Positions 17,101 to 25,034 are shown, counted from the stretch's first letter. The stretch: DNA of 32,123 nt from DASXUX01 sp036504595 (GCA_036504595.1 DASXUX010000008.1:1-32123); one strand, 5' to 3'. Translations and numbers: made by a program. Notes: a model not told the origin generated them from the sequence alone.

Positions 17101-19941
17101 GGCGTGGCTGTCAGCAGCGGCGGAACGGTTTATGTGTGCGGGTGCTTCCAATCCGGGAACCTGGTCGTCGGCGGCACAACCACGGTGAACGCCAGCTCCA
17201 ATAACGCATTTGTGGCGGCCCTCGATGCCACCGGCGCACCAATCGTAGGCTTCGGCACCAATGGTGCGCAGAAGATCTGCGGCGCCGATGTTGCCGGCTG
17301 GGCCATGACCCTCAGCAGCGCCGGCAACGTCTACGTTTCGGGGAAGTTCAGCGGCAGCCAACTGGGGATTGGCGCCGTAGGAACCGTATGGAGCAACAGT
17401 TGGGACGGCTTTGTGGCGGCGCTAAACGGCACCAATGGAACCGCCCTCAGCGGCTTCGGCACCGGCGGCGTGCAGAATATCGGAGGATCGGGAGACGACG
17501 ATGCCGCGTGCGCTCTGGCTTTCAGCGGCACCACTTTGTACGTGGCTGGCAGTTTTAACAGCACCGACATGGGCGTGGGCGGACCTGGCCCGTTCGACTC
17601 CACGGGGTTTGGCAGCTACGTTCTTGCGCTGGATTCCAGCGGGCAGGACGCCGGCAATGTCTACTTCACTGTCGAGAGAGGTGGCGGTGGCGCGATACCG
17701 GATCAGGCCATCAATGCGCCCTTCCAGGTGCAAGTTACCGCATGCGATTCCGCCGGCAACCTCTTGACGAGCTTCAGCGGCACCGTGTATCTGACTTCGA
17801 ACTATGCATTTACCGGCGCGCCGCTCGCCGTCGGCGATTTCATTGGTGGCGTTTCCGGAACTCACCTTGTGACCTTTACCGAAGCGCAAGAGAGGACTGT
17901 TCTAGTTGCGACGGCTTCCACAGGCGGGCCGGCATGCCCCAGCAGTACTTTCGCGGTCAACAAGGCCGCACAGACGATTACGTTTGGAGCGCTTGCGTCG
18001 AAAACCTATGGAGATGCGGACGGCGATCCCGGCGCGACGGCATCCTCCAGCCTAGCCGTTACCTACGCCAGCACCGACACAAGCGTGGCGACGATCGTCG
18101 GCGGCAAGATTCATGTCGTAAGCCCCGGCACGGCGACGATCATCGCCTCGCAGTCCGGGAACGGCGTTTATGCCGCGGCCGACGACGTGCAGCAGGACCT
18201 GACTGTGTCCAAGGCTTCGTTGAGGATTACCGCAGATGACAAGAGCAAGGTTTACGGCGCGGCTCTGCCTGCTTTCACCGCCACCTATTCCGGTTTTGTG
18301 AATGGCGACGATGCATCATCCCTGGACACGCCGGTGACGCTCGACACGACGGCGACGGCATCGAGCAATGCCGGGCAGTATGCAATCACCGCCAGCGGCG
18401 CCACCGCCGCCAACTATACAATTACCTTCGTTGACGGCCAGTTGACCGTAACACCGATCAACGCAACGCTGACGTTGGGCGGCCTGTCGGCAACTTATGA
18501 CGGCAACGCGCATGCGGCAAGCGCAACGACATCGCCGGAAGGACTCAGCTATTCCATCACCTATGACCGGTCGTCAACGGCGCCCAAGAACTCCGGCCGC
18601 TATGCGGTGTCGGCGACAATCACTGACATCAACTACTCCGGTTCGGCCGCGGGCACGCTGGCCATCGCGAAGGCCGTTCCGGCTCTCAGTTGGAGCGCTC
18701 CCGCCGACATCACCCAGGGCAACGCTCTTGGGGACGGGCAGCTCAACGCCACAGCCAACGTGACCGGTTCGTTCCTCTATCAGCCTGCCGCAGGAACCGT
18801 ACTGGACGCCGGTGACGGGCAGACCCTGCGCGCCGACTTCTCGCCGACGGATGCCACCAATTACGCGAGCGCCAGCATCACGATCACGATCAACGTGAAG
18901 TCCGGGGTTGCGCCATCCATCAGCAGCCCGCTCACGGCCTCGGCAACGCAGGGCTCGCCGTTCACCTACACGATTACCGCTCTGGGCGGCAAGCCGATTG
19001 CGTTCGATGCCACTGGACTTCCCGACGGACTGAGCTTCTCTGGCGATCGCATTACCGGAACACCGACAGTTGGCGGGGTGGTCTCAATTGGCCTGAAGGC
19101 AACTAATGCCGTCGGTTCCGACAGCCAGACCTTGACCCTGACGATCGCCAAGCCAGAAGGCACAACGGACAACGCGCCGGAAATCTCGTCGGCGTCGCCG
19201 AGCGTGACCGTGGGAGCGACCAGCCAGTCGGTGACCTTCACCGCAAATGCCACGGACAGCGACGGCGATCTTCTCTCATACACGTGGAACTTTGGCGATT
19301 GCACGACCGGAACCGGCCCCAATCCTTCGCACACCTATGCAACACCGGGAATCTACACAGTCACACTGACGGTTTCAGATGGTACGACGACGACGACGGA
19401 AGAAATGACTTACGCCGTCGGTGCGGCCGAGCCGCCGGTAGGCGCCGACAACGGCGGTGACGACAAGTGGAGCGACAGCGGCAGCAGTGCCTTCACGATC
19501 CAGAAAGCTTCGCTGAAGCTCGACTTCGTTAATGGAACCAAAGACTTCCTGCAGCTCTCTGGCACTCTGCCGGTGGCGAAGTTCTTCAAGCCGGAAGGCA
19601 AGAAGGTCACCGTTGTGATCGGCGGCCTCAGCAAGGACTTTCCGCTGAACGCCAAGGGCCAGGGCACCGCCGATGCAAACCAGTTGAAGATGATGGCGAA
19701 GATGAAGAACGGCGTCTTCAAGGCCACTCCGGCCAAGTTCACGCTCAAGCTCAAAGGCCAGCCGCTGCTGTCGGCACTGCAGGACCTAGGCTTCGCCAAG
19801 GCGACAACCGCGAAGATCGGCGAACAGCACAACCTGCCGGTCATCATCATGGTGGATACGCTGGCCTACTCGGCCGGCAAGAGTCTGCTTTATAAGTCCA
19901 CTGCTACAAAGGGAGGAACCGGCAAGTCAGTAAGCAAGTGA
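14176..19941 (+). CDS. giant exported protein with twin beta-propellers, Ig, MBG and PKD modules
   Basis: About 1921 residues. The start at 14176 has GGAGGGAGCC upstream and a signal peptide ending CAAPAFA. Order: He_PIG-type Ig domain (39-115); first propeller (125-590); second He_PIG (600-680); second propeller (684-1158); a filamin-like beta domain (1162-1262); a BIG2-like domain (1264-1346); an MBG_2 domain (1347-1425, ITADDKSKVYGAALPAF); a second MBG-like domain (to 1500); an extra beta domain; a third He_PIG; a PKD domain (YTWNFGDCTTGTGPNPSHTY); and a 120-residue C-terminal domain beginning about KLDFVNGTKDF and ending in a basic tail. Each propeller has seven units of the kind VYVCGxF...GFVAALxA, like SBBP/delta-60 repeats. 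It is probably cell-surface; a role in adhesion or display is an inference. The C-terminal domain resembles ones I recall on other PVC surface proteins. Confidence 0.85.
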   Translation: MKTLRQASGTIAAFNIAGLCGSRVCALILLCAAPAFAAAPQITSRLAAAAGVGTSFSYTVTADQAIVSSSASGLPPGLAIHSNRISGTPTQAGTYPVTLTVQGVDDAITGTLQLTVLNDSVASTFPPVVQGSLDDTMSFAVDAEGNCYVAGYFNKNLDFNPGIGVDPKLCVDADGDAFVTRINADGSYGWTQTIAGSAYDEATGVAVSNGVVYVCGYFSSSDLGVGGPGTLACGGASDAFVAALNASDGSAVRDFGAGGVQKIGTRDSVSETYGYGVAINGTTVYVCGEFGGSDFGIGGSGTLASSGNSDGFVAALDARTGQPVTGFATGGVQKIGGSDSDDFAYALAADSGILFVGGAFQSSNLGVGGTGLVTSVSGDAFVAAIDASTGQALSGFGTGGVQKIGGDGWDEAYSIAVSNGTVYACGYFDSSDLGIGLAGTMATLGDSGGFVAALNASTGAAVAGFGTGGLQQIGGNGGSSASSLAVSGGKVYVGGYFYGSALGVGGTGTVAAAGSDAFVAALNAADGTAVNAFGNGGLQTIGGTGGDDVYALAVRGTTVLVLGTFDSNNLGVGGTGTCASNGEYSTFLVGLDATTGASNAPNITSPLRGLAGVGLTYDYLLTADQAIVSSSAAGLPPGLSFNANEISGAPTQAGTYPVVLTVQCAGGTVCGALQLTVVADAVAKTAPPVVQGGISSRGTPLAIDAAGNRYIAGSFTGACDFNPGIGVDPKQSYGRDSMIANGLVTRINADGSYGWTQTFVCSTPTYSSGVAVSNGTVYVTGYFYGYDLGMGTPGTTRSAPNRYCAFVAALDAADGTPVATFGTNGLQTIPSSGDVNAYGIAVSGTSVYVCGDFGGDGLGIGGAGTLNRSGNNDGFVAALDATAGTAVAGFGTGGVQKISSSYVEAYALTVGGGRVYVCGNFNGTNLGIGGTGTLGTSGSSDGFVAALNATTGAAVATFGTSGAQRIGGGSFDSAYGVAVSSGGTVYVCGCFQSGNLVVGGTTTVNASSNNAFVAALDATGAPIVGFGTNGAQKICGADVAGWAMTLSSAGNVYVSGKFSGSQLGIGAVGTVWSNSWDGFVAALNGTNGTALSGFGTGGVQNIGGSGDDDAACALAFSGTTLYVAGSFNSTDMGVGGPGPFDSTGFGSYVLALDSSGQDAGNVYFTVERGGGGAIPDQAINAPFQVQVTACDSAGNLLTSFSGTVYLTSNYAFTGAPLAVGDFIGGVSGTHLVTFTEAQERTVLVATASTGGPACPSSTFAVNKAAQTITFGALASKTYGDADGDPGATASSSLAVTYASTDTSVATIVGGKIHVVSPGTATIIASQSGNGVYAAADDVQQDLTVSKASLRITADDKSKVYGAALPAFTATYSGFVNGDDASSLDTPVTLDTTATASSNAGQYAITASGATAANYTITFVDGQLTVTPINATLTLGGLSATYDGNAHAASATTSPEGLSYSITYDRSSTAPKNSGRYAVSATITDINYSGSAAGTLAIAKAVPALSWSAPADITQGNALGDGQLNATANVTGSFLYQPAAGTVLDAGDGQTLRADFSPTDATNYASASITITINVKSGVAPSISSPLTASATQGSPFTYTITALGGKPIAFDATGLPDGLSFSGDRITGTPTVGGVVSIGLKATNAVGSDSQTLTLTIAKPEGTTDNAPEISSASPSVTVGATSQSVTFTANATDSDGDLLSYTWNFGDCTTGTGPNPSHTYATPGIYTVTLTVSDGTTTTTEEMTYAVGAAEPPVGADNGGDDKWSDSGSSAFTIQKASLKLDFVNGTKDFLQLSGTLPVAKFFKPEGKKVTVVIGGLSKDFPLNAKGQGTADANQLKMMAKMKNGVFKATPAKFTLKLKGQPLLSALQDLGFAKATTAKIGEQHNLPVIIMVDTLAYSAGKSLLYKSTATKGGTGKSVSK
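14290..17655 (+). repeat. tandem duplication of Ig domain plus propeller (period about 1683 bp)
   Basis: Copy 1 begins at 14290 (APQITS) and copy 2 at 15973 (APNITS), exactly 561 codons apart. Both run He_PIG domain, then an opening blade with DFNPGIGVDPK and INADGSYGWTQT, then six more blades. Within each copy the blades repeat about every 200-225 bp. Matches such as DQAIVSSSA and TYPV near the start of both copies show common origin; the copies have since diverged through substitutions and small length changes. Confidence 0.8.
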
Positions 19942-20292
19942 CCGGTCATACCGGTGGACGTTTCTGTCGCGGGATGCGTCGGAAGCGGCCGACTTTGCAG
20001 GGCTGACGGAGAACGCTCCATCAGTCCTTCATTGAAGCCGGATCGGAGCGAGTGGTTTCAGCGCGCGGAGAAGGTCTTAGGGTCTGATGCCGTGCTCTTT
20101 CGGGTTTGCCCGGTCCTAGGTCGCGAACTAATACGAGCGCAGAAATACGATTTTGCGTTAACAGGAGGGGCCCTGGAATTTGGGCGGTTGAAGTATGGCT
20201 CCCCGAACATGACTGGGTCAGACCACCGCTGGCCCTAATGGCGTAGCCGTTACAGGCGTGGGTGGGCCGGGATGCGCCCCCGGGATGGACAG
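19942..20292. other. intergenic region without a recognisable gene
   Basis: I see no supported gene. The sequence ACCGGTcatACCGGT directly after the stop could form a short hairpin without a T-run. A 94-codon frame at 19954-20238 has no recognisable features. Confidence 0.4.
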
Positions 20293-20320
20293 TTGTTGCT
20301 GAACAGGCCTGCGGTATACC
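20293..20320 (+). promoter_or_regulatory. possible sigma70-type promoter for the BNR_4 gene
   Basis: TTGTTG (20293-20298) and TATACC (20315-20320) are 16 bp apart and lie about 38 bp before the ATG at 20358. Confidence 0.35.
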
Positions 20321-20357
20321 ATCCGTGAAGATTGCAGTGCGATCTTGAGGATTGGTC

Positions 20358-21677
20358 ATGGCGCCGCGCAAGTTCGTGTTGATCTGGGCCGTTGTCGGTC
20401 TTCTTGCCAGTGCAGCGGAGACTGTTGTCCCGAAGGTTGAAGCGTGTCTGGATATCGCGCCTGTCTGGTCTGGGCATCCGGTTGGCTTCTGCCTGATGAC
20501 CCGCGACAAACACCAGTTTGCAGCGTTCTACGACGCGCAACGGCAAATGACCGTCGCTGCTCGCACACTGGATTCTGACAAGTGGCAGCTCACGCATTTA
20601 CCGCAGCACGTCGTCTGGGACAGCCATAACTATGTTACAATGGCAATCGACGACGACGGCTTCATCCACGTCAGTGGCAACATGCACTGCGTTCCGCTGG
20701 TGTACTTCCGCTCGGCGAAACCGCTCGACGCCGCAACCATCCGGCTCGCGCCGATGGTCGGCGAGAAAGAGAATCGCTGCACGTATCCGCAGTTCCTGCG
20801 CGGCCCCAAGAACGAGCTGCTCTTCACCTACCGCGACGGCAGGAGCGGCAGCGGCGATCAGATCTACAACGTCTACGATCTCAAAGCGCAGACCTGGAAA
20901 CGCATGCTCGACAAGCCTCTCACCGACGGCAAAGGCAAGATGAATGCGTACTTCAATGGCCCGGTGCGTGGCGACGATGGCTACTTCCACTTGTGCTGGG
21001 TGTGGCGGAACAGCGGCGATTGCGCGAGCAACCACGATCTCTCCTACGCCCGGAGCAAAGAAATGCTCGACTGGGAGCGCAGCGATGGAAAGCCGCTGGC
21101 GTTGCCGATCACGCTGGAGAGCGGCGAGATTGTTGACCCGGTGCCAACAAAGGGCGGCATCATCAACGGCAACAACAGGATTGGATTCGATGCCAAGGGC
21201 CGCTTGATCATCACATATCACAAATACGACACGAAGGGTTTTACACAGGTCTACAACGCGCGGCTCGAAGACGGCCAGTGGAAGACCTATCAGACGAGCG
21301 ACTGGAATTATCGCTGGGACTTCAGCGGCGGTGGTTCGATCAAGTTCGAGGTCGGCGTCGGCGCGATGACGCGTGAGAAGGACGGCGCACTCAGCCTTAG
21401 CTACAGCCACAGCAAGTACGGCGGGGGCATCTGGCGTCTGGACGAGCAGACGCTCAAGCCGATCGGGAACATCACGCGTCCACCGTCTCGCCCGGCGGCG
21501 ATAGGCAAGGTGGAATCGTCCTTTGCCGGCATGGCGGTCAAATGGGCCGAAGACCTGGGCACCAGCGGCGAAGAAGGAGTAACCTATGTCCTGCGCTGGG
21601 AATCCCTTGGCCCAAACCGCGACGAACCACGCCCCCACCGCTTCCAGACCCAAGCATCCTCAGGCTCTACAAGCTGA
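20358..21677 (+). CDS. exported BNR_4-type beta-propeller protein, possible polysaccharide lyase
   Basis: About 439 residues with a short N-terminal hydrophobic segment (KFVLIWAVVGLLASAAE) that suggests export. The body shows BNR_4 family features: FCLMTRDKHQFAAFYDAQRQ, the Asn/His-rich DSHNYVTMAIDDDGFIHVSG, then NMHCVPLVYF, YPQFLRGPKNELLFTYRDG, and INGNNRIGFDAKGRLIITYH. The family includes the ulvan lyases of PL24/PL25, seven-bladed propellers with catalytic His residues in positions like those in SHNY and GNMH, as well as uncharacterised members. An uronic-acid polysaccharide is therefore a plausible substrate, but no activity can be assigned. The start is ATG 20358 with GAGG eight bases upstream; a TTG six bases earlier is the alternative. 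A carbohydrate-binding protein and an SGNH hydrolase follow. Confidence 0.8.
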   Translation: MAPRKFVLIWAVVGLLASAAETVVPKVEACLDIAPVWSGHPVGFCLMTRDKHQFAAFYDAQRQMTVAARTLDSDKWQLTHLPQHVVWDSHNYVTMAIDDDGFIHVSGNMHCVPLVYFRSAKPLDAATIRLAPMVGEKENRCTYPQFLRGPKNELLFTYRDGRSGSGDQIYNVYDLKAQTWKRMLDKPLTDGKGKMNAYFNGPVRGDDGYFHLCWVWRNSGDCASNHDLSYARSKEMLDWERSDGKPLALPITLESGEIVDPVPTKGGIINGNNRIGFDAKGRLIITYHKYDTKGFTQVYNARLEDGQWKTYQTSDWNYRWDFSGGGSIKFEVGVGAMTREKDGALSLSYSHSKYGGGIWRLDEQTLKPIGNITRPPSRPAAIGKVESSFAGMAVKWAEDLGTSGEEGVTYVLRWESLGPNRDEPRPHRFQTQASSGSTS

Positions 21678-21785
21678 AGAAATAAGCTGTCATCGGTGTT
21701 GCGCCGCGGTTGCAGACTGGCGGCACAGCGCGTGAACAGGCGCGGTGTATCAGAGGTGGACATGCGATCCCAGCGGAGGAACCGA

Positions 21786-22370
21786 ATGAAGCGTGTGGCA
21801 GTGGCGGTGTGGCTGGCCGCGATGAGCGCGGTCGGCGCGAGCGACGGCGGCGCGAACCTGTTGAAGAACGGTTCGTTCGAGGGCGGCGCGCGATATTGGT
21901 TCTGCGAAACCGACGCGGAAGCCGTGCGCGGCGACGCGGCGCATGGGGAATATGCGCTGCGGTTGCCCAAGGGACTTGTCCAGAGCGCCGCGTTCCTGTT
22001 GCAGCCGGGCAAGCCGGTGACGATCAGCTTCTCGGCGAAAGCCGACTCGGAAATGACTATCGGCTGGCAGTGTACACCGTGCGGACGCGAGATTGGCGCC
22101 AAAGCGGGGATGACGTGGGGTTTGAAGGGCGCGCACTCGGTCAAGATCGGCAAGGAGTGGAAGCGCTACACGGCGACCTTTACGCCCAACGTGGCGCAGG
22201 ACGGTTTCTGGCCGCGGCCGACGTACATGTTACAGCTTGGCGATAGCGACAAGCCGGTATGGTTCGACGCAGTCACGGTGGCTTACGGCGCGGGCGCGGA
22301 TGAGTACGTGTCGCAGCGCGAGGTTGAAGTTCAGGTGAATTGTCCCGAGCTGAAGGGCTACCGCTCATGA
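21786..22370 (+). CDS. exported carbohydrate-binding domain protein
   Basis: A 194-residue protein with a signal peptide (MKRVAVAVWLAAMSAVGASD) and a single jelly-roll domain of the CBM4/9-like type: the opening NLLKNGSFEGGARYWFCETD, then GEYALRLPKG, TISFSAKADSEM, GKEWKRYTATFTPN and the closing KPVWFDAVTVAYG. Such domains usually bind polysaccharide chains. In many proteins this domain is the N-terminal part of a longer enzyme; here it ends soon after (VQVNCPELKGYRS), so it could be a stand-alone module or a truncated form. GGAGG lies before the ATG at 21786. Its stop overlaps the next start (ATGA, 22367-22370), coupling it to the SGNH hydrolase. Confidence 0.72.
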   Translation: MKRVAVAVWLAAMSAVGASDGGANLLKNGSFEGGARYWFCETDAEAVRGDAAHGEYALRLPKGLVQSAAFLLQPGKPVTISFSAKADSEMTIGWQCTPCGREIGAKAGMTWGLKGAHSVKIGKEWKRYTATFTPNVAQDGFWPRPTYMLQLGDSDKPVWFDAVTVAYGAGADEYVSQREVEVQVNCPELKGYRS

Positions 22371-23227
22371 AGAGACTTTTGATTGGCATCATCGCCATCC
22401 TTGCCGTTTGCGCGTTGAATCTTCGGGCAGAAGATCAGCCCAAGACGGAAGCGCCCGCCAATGCCGCCCAATCGACACCTAAACCCGGCGACGCCGATTA
22501 CCCGGCGCCTTCGGCGGATGCGCGGCACACGCAGAAGGTCGCAGCCGTGAAATCCGGCAAGTACGATTTGGTACTGATCGGTGACTCCATCACGCACACG
22601 CTCGACAAATTCGGCGGGGCATACGCGAAACTTGAGGACACCTGGAACAAACACTTCGCGCCGCGTAACGCCATTAACCTTGGCCACAACGGCTTCCGCA
22701 CGGAGCAGATTCTCTGGTGCTTGCAGAATGGCGAACTCGATTTTGCACAGTCGCCCAAAGTGTTCATGATTCTCATCGGCACCAATAACAGCGACGATCG
22801 CCACTTCAAGAAGGTCCACACAGCGGCAGAGATTCTCGTGGGCACAAAGGCAATCGTGGACGCCATCAAGCAACGTCATCCGACGAGCAAGATTCTGGTG
22901 CTGCGGATCTTCCCACGAGGTAACGATTCCGAGAAATCCGCCGTCAAATGGAGCTTCAACTCGTCGAAGCAGTGCATCGAGACCTGCCAGAAGGCCGGCG
23001 AGCTCACCGCGAAATTGGCCGATGCTAAACAGGTGTTCTGGCTGGACATCAATCACATCTTCATGCGCCCCGACGGCACCATCAACACGGACCTGATGTG
23101 GGACCTGCTGCATCCCAGCCCCGCCGGCGCCGAAGCCTGGGCGCATGCTGTCGAGCCGACACTGGCGCAGCTCATGGGTGATAAGCCGACCGTGGACGCG
23201 CCAGCCGCCGCGGACAAACGGGACTGA
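22367..23227 (+). CDS. exported SGNH/GDSL-type hydrolase
   Basis: A 286-residue protein with a signal peptide (MKRLLIGIIAILAVCALNLR) and the SGNH blocks: LVLIGDSITH (block I nucleophile Ser), NLGHNGFRTE (block II Gly), LIGTNNSDD (block III Asn) and DLLHPSPAGAEAW (block V Asp and His). It resembles the platelet-activating-factor acetylhydrolase-like branch, and many exported PVC members are thought to be sugar esterases. Together with the adjoining carbohydrate-binding protein and the BNR_4 propeller, de-acetylation of a polysaccharide is the likeliest role, as inference. The start at 22367 overlaps the previous stop by ATGA. Confidence 0.9.
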   Translation: MKRLLIGIIAILAVCALNLRAEDQPKTEAPANAAQSTPKPGDADYPAPSADARHTQKVAAVKSGKYDLVLIGDSITHTLDKFGGAYAKLEDTWNKHFAPRNAINLGHNGFRTEQILWCLQNGELDFAQSPKVFMILIGTNNSDDRHFKKVHTAAEILVGTKAIVDAIKQRHPTSKILVLRIFPRGNDSEKSAVKWSFNSSKQCIETCQKAGELTAKLADAKQVFWLDINHIFMRPDGTINTDLMWDLLHPSPAGAEAWAHAVEPTLAQLMGDKPTVDAPAAADKRD

Positions 23228-23287
23228 TATTCCGTTACTAGGACGATTACTACAACCAGAGAGCCCGGCGACCATTCGCCGAGCCCG

Positions 23288-23506
23288 TTGCGGTATACCG
23301 GGAACGGGAAAAACGCTCTGTGCCGCATCATCATCGTGGTGGCCATGGCCGCCCTGGTTGCCGCGCTTCAATCGGCAGCTATGGCGCCGGTGGCCGCACG
23401 CTGGCCGATCCAGACATCCTCCTCAACACTGAAGACAAGTAAAAAGGAGGGTGGAAAGGAGGATGCTTGGCGAGAAGAGTCCGAAGGGTTGTTGTCGCTA
23501 TCCTGA
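23288..23506 (+). CDS. possible small membrane protein (72 residues)
   Basis: A TTG-started frame 60 bp after the SGNH hydrolase encodes a hydrophobic segment (CRIIIVVAMAALVAALQSAA) followed by a polar, charged tail rich in Ser, Lys and Glu. That segment resembles the one encoded at 23467-23568. There is no good ribosome-binding site before the TTG, and no family is recognisable. It may be a real single-pass peptide or a decayed gene. Confidence 0.25.
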   Translation: MRYTGNGKNALCRIIIVVAMAALVAALQSAAMAPVAARWPIQTSSSTLKTSKKEGGKEDAWREESEGLLSLS

Positions 23507-23568
23507 TGGCCGCGGTGATCGCCGGCTTACAAGCTACGCTCACGCTGCTGCGCTCGAAGTGGCGATGA
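23467..23568 (+). CDS. possible 33-residue single-span membrane peptide
   Basis: AAAGGAGG lies about four bases before a TTG start, giving a basic start (ARRVRR), a hydrophobic segment (VVVAILMAAVIAGLQATLTL) and a basic end (LRSKWR). This layout is typical of small membrane-spanning peptides. It overlaps the end of the 72-residue frame. The hydrophobic segment is similar to that of its neighbour (ending ALQSA versus GLQAT), which hints at a duplicated small-peptide gene. Confidence 0.3.
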   Translation: MARRVRRVVVAILMAAVIAGLQATLTLLRSKWR

Positions 23569-23685
23569 CGCTCAATACTGGGCCCGCCCCAGAGATGGAG
23601 CGGGCCAGCAAGAGCGTCTTCTTTAGCTATTAAGGGGCACCTGGAGAGTGCCAACCGTGGCTCGTTTCCTGCGTTCCTCTTCAGA

Positions 23686-23818
23686 CTACCCAAAGGCCGG
23701 CCCAAGCACCTCATCCACCCGCTTCTCCATTTCCTTTTCGTCTCTCTGCCATTCGCATTTGGTGATCTCGCAATGCAGCAGCTTGATCTGCGCGGCGAGG
23801 TACACCGCAGCGGTCCTA
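23686..23818 (-). pseudogene. C-terminal piece of the gene split by the IS630 element
   Basis: Read on the minus strand from the TA at 23818-23817, this piece encodes RTAAVYLAAQIKLLHCEITK and then CEWQRDEKEMEKRVDEVLGP, ending in a TAG at 23688-23686. It joins in frame to the piece at 25032-26079 when the insertion element and one TA copy are removed, giving a protein of 392 residues. The residues also align with the end of the first half of that protein, which confirms that this is coding sequence. It has no start of its own now. Confidence 0.85.
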
Positions 23819-23844
23819 GTGTCCCGTTGAATTAGTCATGAAAC
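23819..23844 (+). repeat. IS630 left terminal inverted repeat
   Basis: It matches the right end (25006-25031, reverse complement) at 22 of 26 positions, with the outer 13 identical. Confidence 0.9.
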
Positions 23845-23911
23845 ATATTTTCCTTGTCCTGCGAGAACGCTCTGCCGATACCTCCAGAGGAGCTATCGGA
23901 GGAGGCGTTCC

Positions 23912-25034
23912 ATGCGGCCCGCACAAGCCCTTGTCCTGCACGACGAGCACGTCGAGATTTTGCGGCAGAACCTGCGCACCGGCAAGACGGAATACCGCAC
24001 GGCGCGGCGTTCCCAAATTCTGCTCTTGCGCGGCGAGGGCATCGCTCCGACCGAGGTCGCGACGCGAGTGGGCTGCGAACGCTGCACCGTCTGGCGCGTC
24101 GAACAACGCTATCGCGCCGAACACTTGGCGGCGATCGAGGATCGGCCGCGACCGGGGCGCCCCCGAAAGTTTTCCCCCTCTGCACAGAGCACAGATCGTT
24201 GCGCTCGCCTGTCGTCAACCCGCCGAGTTTGCTCTGCCGCTGCGCATGTGGAGCGTGCGCACGTTGACGGCCCAGGTGGTCGCTGACGAGATCGTCACGG
24301 AGATACACTATTCGTCGGTCTGCCTGATTTTGCAGGACGCCGACCTGCAGCCCCACCGCACGCTGTATTGGAAGCAAGGCCACGCCCCCGACTTTGACGC
24401 CAAGGCCAAACACGTGCTCTGGTACTATGAGAATGCTCCGCGGCTGGCGGCGGCCGGAGAGCCCGTGTTTTGCGTCGACGAAAAGCCCGGCATTCAACTC
24501 TTGGGCCGCGCACATCCGGACCAGCCCGCTCGCCCCGGTTGCCCCTTGCGACGAGAATTCGAATACGTGCGCTTGGGTACCGGTCTGCTGATGATGTTGG
24601 TGAATGTGGTCACCGGCAAGTTCTTTACGCGCACACCCGAACGCACGAATAGCGAACAGTTCACCGAAATCCTCGACGAGCACCTGAAGACCGTGCCCAC
24701 AGCCAAGCGCGTGCACTACATCCTGGACAATCATTCGACGCACACCTCCGCGCACACCCGAGCATGGGTTGCCAGTCATCGCGGGCGCGTGCGCCTGCAT
24801 TACACGCCCAAGTATGCATCCTGGCTGGACCAGGCCGAGATTGCGCTGGGCAATTTCAGCCGATACTATCTCCGCGGTCGAGTGTGGACCGCGAAAGAGG
24901 AATTTGCGCCGCACGTGCGCACGAGCACCGCGCATTACAACCGGGAGTTTGCGCATCCGTTCGACTGGTCCTTTACTCGCAACCGTTTTGACGCGTGGCG
25001 TCAACGTTGCACGACTTGTTCAACGGGACACTAG
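23912..25034 (+). CDS. IS630 transposase in two frames (frameshift)
   Basis: A DDE transposase of the IS630/Tc1-mariner group. Frame 1 starts at ATG 23912 (GGAGG upstream) and encodes the helix-turn-helix part, including GEGIAPTEVATRVGCERCTV and the basic linker RPRPGRPRKFSP; it would stop at 24286. The rest is in the +1 frame, from about 24174 to a TAG at 25032-25034, and contains the catalytic residues: VFCVDEKPG, HYILDNHSTH and ASWLDQAEIALGNF. Joined, the protein is about 373 residues, normal for the family. The join lies at a TTTTCCCCC run, so either programmed +1 slippage or a disabling mutation is possible. The stop codon is made by the TA target copy plus the following host G. Confidence 0.88.
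24167..24180 (+). other. candidate +1 frameshift site
   Basis: AAGTTTTCCCCCTC marks the switch from the helix-turn-helix frame (KFSP) to the catalytic frame (PLHRAQIV). Skipping one T or C here restores a continuous transposase. Other IS630 members also need two frames, but this exact site is inferred only from the alignment of frames. Confidence 0.45.
25006..25031 (-). repeat. IS630 right terminal inverted repeat
   Basis: It ends TTCAACGGGACAC, the reverse complement of the left end, and is followed by the TA copy at 25032-25033. Confidence 0.9.

Larger units (their letters stand above)
23819..25031 (+). mobile_element. complete IS630-family insertion sequence
   Basis: A 1213-bp element bounded by 26-bp imperfect terminal inverted repeats, the outer 13 bp (GTGTCCCGTTGAA) being perfect. 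It is flanked by a TA duplication (23817-23818 and 25032-25033), giving CTAG at each end, as is usual for IS630 elements that target CTAG. It carries a transposase in two overlapping frames. It splits an unknown gene on the opposite strand. Both ends are intact and the catalytic residues are present, so it may be recent and active. Confidence 0.92.

Noticed and set aside
14820..17600. Regular 200-225 bp repetition that could be mistaken for a repeat array
   Set aside because: It follows the codon frame and encodes propeller blades; there are no short palindromic repeats with unique spacers, so it is not CRISPR.
19943..19962. ACCGGTcatACCGGT hairpin after the 1921-residue gene
   Set aside because: The stem is short and no T-run follows, so an intrinsic terminator is not supported.
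22358..23371. A 337-codon minus-strand frame
   Set aside because: Antisense to the SGNH hydrolase, whose four catalytic blocks are all on the plus strand.
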